Shown here: piece by piece, positions 44,692 through 48,424 of the stretch
Numbering within the stretch: position 1 is the stretch's first letter
Layout: the number at the start of each line of letters is the position of its first letter
Position numbers and translations under genes: made by a program
Source of the DNA: Paenibacillaceae bacterium ZCTH02-B3
Lineage (GTDB): Bacteria > Bacillota > Bacilli > Paenibacillales > Paenibacillaceae
Length of the DNA stretch: 48,424 bases
Direction of reading: 5' to 3'
Assembly: GCA_002159065.1 (NCBI GenBank)
Contig: LZRV01000140.1
Coordinates: 1 to 48,424 of the forward strand
The notes under the pieces: model-generated
The model's input: the letters and a program-made list of their open reading frames with translations, nothing else
The model's database searches: none
Told to the model about the DNA's origin: nothing

Positions 44692-45405
44692 TCAGGCGGT
44701 GAACTGCCTCAGCGAGTGTTCCGTCGTTCTCAGATGCTCTCTCATCAGTTGTCTGGCCCGGTCGCTGTCCCGATTCATCAGCGCCTCATGGATTTGCAGG
44801 TGGTCACGGACGCTTTGCTTTTTGATCCTTTCGTCGAACGGCAAGAGGTCCAATCCCAGATTGATCTTGATCCGGATTTGCCTGACCGCCTGTTCGAAGA
44901 AGGAATTTCGCGAGGCCTTGGCGATAATCAAATGAAATTTGACATCCAGGGAACGGAACAGTTCACGGTTCACGTCGCCTTCGCCGAGATGCAAAATTTC
45001 CCGAAGTTCCCTCAATTCCTCCTGCGTGATTCTTTTCGCCGCCAATCCCGCCGCTTCCGGTTCGACAATGGAACGGTATTCCAGCAGATCTTTCAGCAGT
45101 TCTTTTTGCTCGACAATTTGTTCTTTGGCGTATTCGAGCGCTTTATGCGTAATGGGCAACACGAAGGTGCCGCCTTTCGCGCCGAGACGCTTTTCCACCA
45201 ACCCCTTGGCTTCCAGCTTGGCGATCGCTTCCCTCACCACCATGCGGCTCGCATTGAACATCTTCGCGAGCTCGCGTTCGGGAGGCAGTTGTTCATCCGG
45301 CAAAATTTCTTTCAAAAAAATGGCTTCCTCCAGCTGTTCAAGCACAAACTCGCTGACATTCTTCGCCATGACGCGCTTGAAGGACATCGACCGTTGCCTA
45401 TCCAT
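44692..45405 (-). CDS. FadR-subfamily GntR transcriptional regulator
   Basis: This 237-residue regulator has an N-terminal winged HTH (LPPERELAKMFNASRMVVREAI, residues about 40-62) and an all-helical FCD effector domain with metal-ligand-type residues (LLEYRSIVEPEAAGLAA, DVKFHLIIAKAS, and a late His in IHEALMNRD). ATG 45405 follows GAGGGGG. It heads the amine-catabolism operon on the minus strand and carries an inverted repeat in its own promoter, so autoregulation is likely. The effector may be an amine or its acid product. Confidence 0.93.
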   Translation of the reverse strand: MDRQRSMSFKRVMAKNVSEFVLEQLEEAIFLKEILPDEQLPPERELAKMFNASRMVVREAIAKLEAKGLVEKRLGAKGGTFVLPITHKALEYAKEQIVEQKELLKDLLEYRSIVEPEAAGLAAKRITQEELRELREILHLGEGDVNRELFRSLDVKFHLIIAKASRNSFFEQAVRQIRIKINLGLDLLPFDERIKKQSVRDHLQIHEALMNRDSDRARQLMREHLRTTEHSLRQFTA

Positions 45406-45428
45406 ATCAGTCCCCCTCAATAATGGTC

Positions 45429-45453
45429 TAAGGTCAAGACCTTATATATTATA
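45429..45453 (-). promoter_or_regulatory. Promoter -10 with inverted-repeat operator for the GntR gene
   Basis: TAAGGTC-AA-GACCTTA (45429-45444) is a perfect inverted repeat placed directly downstream of a TATAAT -10 (45448-45453, minus strand). No good -35 was found at 16-18 bp. The layout fits repression of the operon by its first gene product. Confidence 0.55.
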
Positions 45454-45563
45454 GTAGCACGGCGCTTCGAAAAAATGCAAGCGCATGCATCAAGGATGCC
45501 GGGAAGCGCGATGTTTTCGCCCCCGGGACGAATTGAACACGGATGCCGAAGCCCATTTTTGCC

Positions 45564-45625
45564 TTGAAGTGCCCATGTTTTCCATGATATAAACAAATAT
45601 GAACGCAAATAAACTCAAATGAACG
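45564..45625 (+). promoter_or_regulatory. Promoter region and tandem CAAAT..AAC repeats before the kdu/kdg cluster
   Basis: TTGAAG (45564-45569) and GATATA (45586-45591), 16 bp apart, are a possible sigma-A promoter. Downstream come three tandem units, CAAATATGAACG (45594), CAAATAAACT (45606) and CAAATGAACG (45616), spaced 12 and 10 bp, ending at the AGGAGG ribosome site. Repeats at about one helical turn suit a multimeric regulator such as the DeoR protein encoded downstream. Confidence 0.45.
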
Positions 45626-45638
45626 AGGAGGTTGCGTC

Positions 45639-46081
45639 ACGGACATCCGTCACGCCTCGCATCCCGCGGAAGTCAAGACATTCGACGCCAAGCGTTTCGG
45701 CAGGAATTTCTCATCGAGACGCTGTTCGTCCCCGACAAGCTCACCCTGACCTACTCCCACGTCGACCGGTTCATCGTGGGCGGGGCCGTTCCGGTTAACG
45801 GCGCGGTCAAACTGGAAGCCGATCCGAAAACCATCGGCGCGGCCACGTTCCTTGCGCGCCGGGAAGCGGGCATCATCAACGTCGGCGGCAAAGGCGCCGT
45901 CACCGTGGACGGCACCGTGTATGAAATGGAGAACGCACCATCTACAAATACATCCACCCCGGCGGCATCCGAAGCTGCCAGCGGCGTCGGCACCTGCAAT
46001 TACACGTTCATCTGGGGCATGGCCGGAGAAAACCAGACCTTCGAAGACATGGACCCGGTCGCCATGAAGGATTTGCTTTGA
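45639..46081 (+). pseudogene. kduI: Decayed 5-keto-4-deoxyuronate isomerase gene (kduI)
   Basis: The remnant is recognisable as KduI, which isomerises 4-deoxy-L-threo-5-hexosulose uronate in pectin breakdown. AGGAGG is followed seven nucleotides later by ACG, where ATG is expected, then by codons for DIRHASHPAEVKTFDAKR. A one-base loss after CGTTT shifts the frame into FRQEFLIETLFVPD. Sequence then runs to VDGTVYEMEN, jumps (with a frame change) to ERTIYKYIHPGGIRSCQ, and jumps back to SGVGTCNYTFIWGMAGENQ and on to the normal C-terminus. Two segments of about 60-70 codons are missing, including much of the metal-binding cupin. About 145 codons remain of about 275. Confidence 0.88.
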
Positions 46082-46109
46082 GACGTTTTGGAACTGAAGG
46101 ATGAAACGA

Positions 46110-46901
46110 ATGAACGCATTGCGCCGATACGAAAAAATCATGGAAGCCCTGCTGGCGCGCGGGGAAGTCACCGTGGCCCAGCTCAGCGAAAGCCTCGGCG
46201 TGACCGGCAAGACGATCCGGGCGGATCTGGCGACGCTCGAACAAAAGGGCCTGCTCGTCCGCGTCCACGGCGGCGCCGTACTGGCGCAAAAAGACCAGTT
46301 CGGCATCCTCACTCCCCCGGAACCGTTGAGGCGGAACCTGAAAGAAAAGGGCGAAATCGCCGAGCTGGCCCTGCGGCTCATTGAACCGGGCGACATCATC
46401 GGCCTCGACGGAGGCGGCACCACCCTGGAAATCGCCCGCCGGCTCGACAACATGCCGCTCACCGTGGTGACCAACGACCTGAACATCATCGGCGAACTGG
46501 CCCGCAGGGACGAAATCCGTCTGGTCGTGCCCGGCGGCTACCGGGTACGAAACCTGCTGGTCGGTCCGGAAGCGGCGTCTTTCATCAAAAAGCTGAACAT
46601 CCGCAAAACGTTCCTGTCCGCCACGGGCGTGCATCTCGAATACGGACTGACGGTCTACACCAGCGATCTGGTCCCGCTGAAGCGGGCGCTGATTGAAGCG
46701 TCCCAGACCGTCTACGCGGCGGCCGACCACACCAAGTTCGGACGGTATGCCCTGCTGACTTTCGCCCGGCTGTCGGAAGTGGAAGCGATGATCACCGACG
46801 GCGGCATCCCGCCCGAAACGGTCGAACAATTCAAAGCGGCTGGCGTTCGCCTTCTGTACGAAACCAAATCCCCGATTGCGGAAAAAGGAGGATCCGTATG
46901 A
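46110..46901 (+). CDS. DeoR-family transcriptional regulator
   Basis: This 263-residue repressor has an N-terminal DeoR HTH (RYEKIMEALLARGEVTVAQL and on; residues 4-58) and the DeoR sensor domain with IIGLDGGGTTLEIARRL (phosphosugar-binding loop) and VVPGGYRVRNLLVG. ATG 46110 follows GAAGGA by seven nucleotides; ATG 46101 is possible. It lies between the kduI remnant and the kduD remnant. Its likely effector is a phosphorylated sugar acid of the KDG pathway, and the tandem repeats upstream of kduI are candidate sites. Confidence 0.92.
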   Translation: MNALRRYEKIMEALLARGEVTVAQLSESLGVTGKTIRADLATLEQKGLLVRVHGGAVLAQKDQFGILTPPEPLRRNLKEKGEIAELALRLIEPGDIIGLDGGGTTLEIARRLDNMPLTVVTNDLNIIGELARRDEIRLVVPGGYRVRNLLVGPEAASFIKKLNIRKTFLSATGVHLEYGLTVYTSDLVPLKRALIEASQTVYAAADHTKFGRYALLTFARLSEVEAMITDGGIPPETVEQFKAAGVRLLYETKSPIAEKGGSV

Positions 46902-47239
46902 AACTCTTCGACTTGACGGGCAAGGTGGCCATGGTCACCGGCACCTCCGGCGGAATCGGCCAGGCGCTGGCCGTCGGGCTGGCCGAAGCCGGCGCATCCG
47001 TTGTGTGCGTGACCGCCACGAACAGCGACGAAACGGTGGAGGCCATCCGCCGGCTGGGCGGCAAGGCCGGGCAAATCTCCGCCGACCTGGGCAACGCGGA
47101 CATTCTGGAAGACGTTGTGCGCGAGGCAATGGGCTTTTTCGGCCGGATGAAAGGCGCGGTGATCTTTCTCGCCTCGCCGGCTTCGGACTACGTAAACGGA
47201 CACGTGCTGTGCTTGGACGGAGGGTGGATGGCGCGATGA
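46898..47239 (+). pseudogene. kduD: Internally deleted 2-deoxy-D-gluconate/KDG 3-dehydrogenase gene (kduD)
   Basis: The frame encodes 113 residues against about 250 for the family. The N-terminal half of the SDR fold is normal (MKLFDLTGKVAMVTGTSGGI, with the TGxxxGIG cofactor motif) up to VREAMGFFGR. It then joins directly to MKGAVIFLASPASDYVNGHV and the normal C-terminus LCLDGGWMAR. About 135 residues are missing in frame, including the Asn-Ser-Tyr-Lys catalytic residues, so it cannot be an active dehydrogenase. The ribosome site AAAAAGGAGG is intact. It overlaps the DeoR stop and its own stop overlaps the kdgK start. Confidence 0.85.
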
Positions 47240-48234
47240 ACGGCGATTTCTTGTTGGCCGAAAACGCCGAAAACGGAGAAACCCGCGCAAAAAGCCTGGA
47301 TGTGGTGACCTTTGGCGAAACGATGGGGCTGTTTTTCCCGCAGGGGTCGCGCGGGCTGGGCGACGGCGGTCCGCTCATGCAATCGTTCGGAGGCGCGGAA
47401 AGCAATGCCGCCATCGGACTTGCGCGTCTCGGCCGCCGGGCGGGCTGGTTCAGCCGGCTGGGCAACGATCCGATCGGGCGGCGGATTTTGCGGGAGCTGC
47501 GCGGGGAAGGCGTCGACGTCTCCCGGGTGAAGTTCACGGACGCCGCGCCGACGGGACTCATGCTTAGGGAAACGACAAGGGGCAGGCTGTCGGTTTACTA
47601 TTATCGCAAATATTCCGCCGCCAGCACGATGACGCCGGACGACCTCGACCCGGACTACATCGGTCGGGCGAAAATTTTGCACATCACCGGCATCACCCCC
47701 GCCCTCAGCGCGTCTTGCCGCGAAACGGTGCGGGAGGCGGTGCGCATCGCCCGCCGGGCCGGCGTGAAGATCAGTTTCGACCCCAATCTCCGCCTGAAAC
47801 TGTGGCCGCTGGAGGAAGCCCGTCCGGTGTTGATGGAACTGGCCGCCGCCGCGGACTATTTCCTGCCGGGGTACGACGAACTGAAGTTGCTGCTTGGCAC
47901 CGAAGATCCGGCGGAAATCCGCGCGCGCATCCGCGAGCTGCCCGCCGTCACCGTGGTCAAAAACGCAAACGGCGCCAACTGGCTTTATGACGGACGGGAT
48001 TTCCGGGAATATCCGTTCGAACCCGTGCGGATCGTGGACCCCGTCGGAGCGGGCGACGCGTTCGCCGCCGGCTTTCTCGCCGGCGTCGCAAGCGGCGCTC
48101 CGCTGGACGAGGCGGTCGGGCTGGCGGCCATCGCCGGCGCTTTCGCCGTGCAGGCGGAGGGCGACTGGGAATCGCTTCCCCACCTGCGCGAAGTCGAACA
48201 GGCGCTTGGCCGCATCCGCCACGTCGAGCGCTGA
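47236..48234 (+). CDS. kdgK: 2-keto-3-deoxygluconate kinase (PfkB family)
   Basis: This 332-residue sugar kinase phosphorylates KDG to KDPG. The first ~20 residues are a variable extension before VVTFGETMGLFFPQ. Motifs include the substrate-binding QSFGGAESNAAIGLARLGRR near residue 50 and the C-terminal PfkB signature DPVGAGDAFAAGF near residue 271, where the Asp is the catalytic base. YYYRKYSAASTM fits the KdgK group. Its ATG overlaps the stop of the kduD remnant, so translational coupling persists despite the deletion. The KDPG aldolase gene follows 30 nt later. Confidence 0.94.
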   Translation: MNGDFLLAENAENGETRAKSLDVVTFGETMGLFFPQGSRGLGDGGPLMQSFGGAESNAAIGLARLGRRAGWFSRLGNDPIGRRILRELRGEGVDVSRVKFTDAAPTGLMLRETTRGRLSVYYYRKYSAASTMTPDDLDPDYIGRAKILHITGITPALSASCRETVREAVRIARRAGVKISFDPNLRLKLWPLEEARPVLMELAAAADYFLPGYDELKLLLGTEDPAEIRARIRELPAVTVVKNANGANWLYDGRDFREYPFEPVRIVDPVGAGDAFAAGFLAGVASGAPLDEAVGLAAIAGAFAVQAEGDWESLPHLREVEQALGRIRHVER

Positions 48235-48264
48235 AACCATTCATCGAGCAGGAGGCGTCCCAAC

Positions 48265-48424
48265 ATGAAAAAATACAAGCTGCTGCTGCAGATCCGGCAA
48301 GCGGGCGTTGTCGCCGTGCTGCGCGGCGATTCCGCGGAAGAAGCGGTGAAACTGGCGGAAAAGGCCATCGAAGGCGGCATCCGCGTCGTCGAGGTGACCA
48401 TGACGGTGCCGGGCGCGGGGGAAG
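48265..48424 (+). CDS. kdgA: KDPG/KHG aldolase (partial, cut by window end)
   Basis: This is the N-terminal 53 residues of a bifunctional 2-keto-3-deoxy-6-phosphogluconate/4-hydroxy-2-oxoglutarate aldolase, which splits KDPG into pyruvate and glyceraldehyde-3-phosphate. VVAVLRGDSAEEAVKLAEKA and the strand GGIRVVEVTMTVPGA, with the family Glu, are typical. AGGAGG lies nine nucleotides before the ATG. It continues beyond the right edge. Confidence 0.93.
   Translation, partial: MKKYKLLLQIRQAGVVAVLRGDSAEEAVKLAEKAIEGGIRVVEVTMTVPGAGE

Overview
This 48.4 kb window looks like the chromosome of a GC-rich, probably thermophilic, endospore-forming member of the Bacillales (Thermoactinomycetaceae or Paenibacillaceae type). 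The evidence is a GerP-type spore germination cluster, a YjcZ-like sporulation micropeptide, CcpN/YqfL gluconeogenesis control, a Zur box of Bacillus type, LutABC, strong AAGGAGG ribosome sites with many GTG/TTG starts, and several plant-polysaccharide enzymes. The assignment to a family is inference from gene content only.

Layout. 1-244: right end of an insertion sequence with the tail of its transposase. 269-3717 (minus): zinc uptake operon znuA-znuC-znuB with ccdA as last gene, under a consensus promoter and a perfect Zur box. 3725-6236 (minus): metG, yidD and a small membrane protein. 6309-8281: spore block with a divergent Hsp20-like gene, two short GerP-type proteins, GerPC-like, a zinc-ribbon protein and a 29-residue YjcZ-like peptide. 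8358-11667 (minus): DUF1361 membrane protein, RluA-type pseudouridine synthase, sigma-54. 11740-16947: an AraC regulator plus MFS transporter diverging from a Gfo/Idh/MocA oxidoreductase plus sugar-isomerase pair, then a second AraC regulator. 16881-17846: membrane-anchored alpha/beta hydrolase.

18036-19437 holds the most unusual block: a compact agr-type quorum-sensing cassette of three translationally coupled genes (a 213-residue multi-pass membrane protein resembling an AgrC sensor domain without a kinase, AgrB, and a 44-residue AgrD precursor), preceded by a perfect Spo0A box and followed by a 15-bp hairpin.

19530-28213: xylan/arabinan utilisation (GH8 exo-oligoxylanase, GH51 arabinofuranosidase, GHL10 hydrolase, xylose-dehydrogenase-like oxidoreductase) around a gluconeogenesis unit glpX-ccpN-yqfL. 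28445-33585: a lipoprotein, an ACT-domain malic enzyme and the lutABC lactate oxidation operon, which has a predicted ~380-nt leader. 34205-45405 (minus): a large polyamine/omega-amine operon with a FadR-type regulator, PuuD-like amidohydrolase, PotD-PotB-PotC-PotA transporter (potA cut by an in-frame TGA), a peptide-type binding protein without signal peptide, aldehyde dehydrogenase, alanine dehydrogenase and a class III aminotransferase. 45594-48424 (plus): a 2-keto-3-deoxygluconate cluster in which kduI and kduD are decayed by internal deletions while the DeoR regulator, kdgK and the start of kdgA are intact.

No tRNA, rRNA or CRISPR array was recognised.
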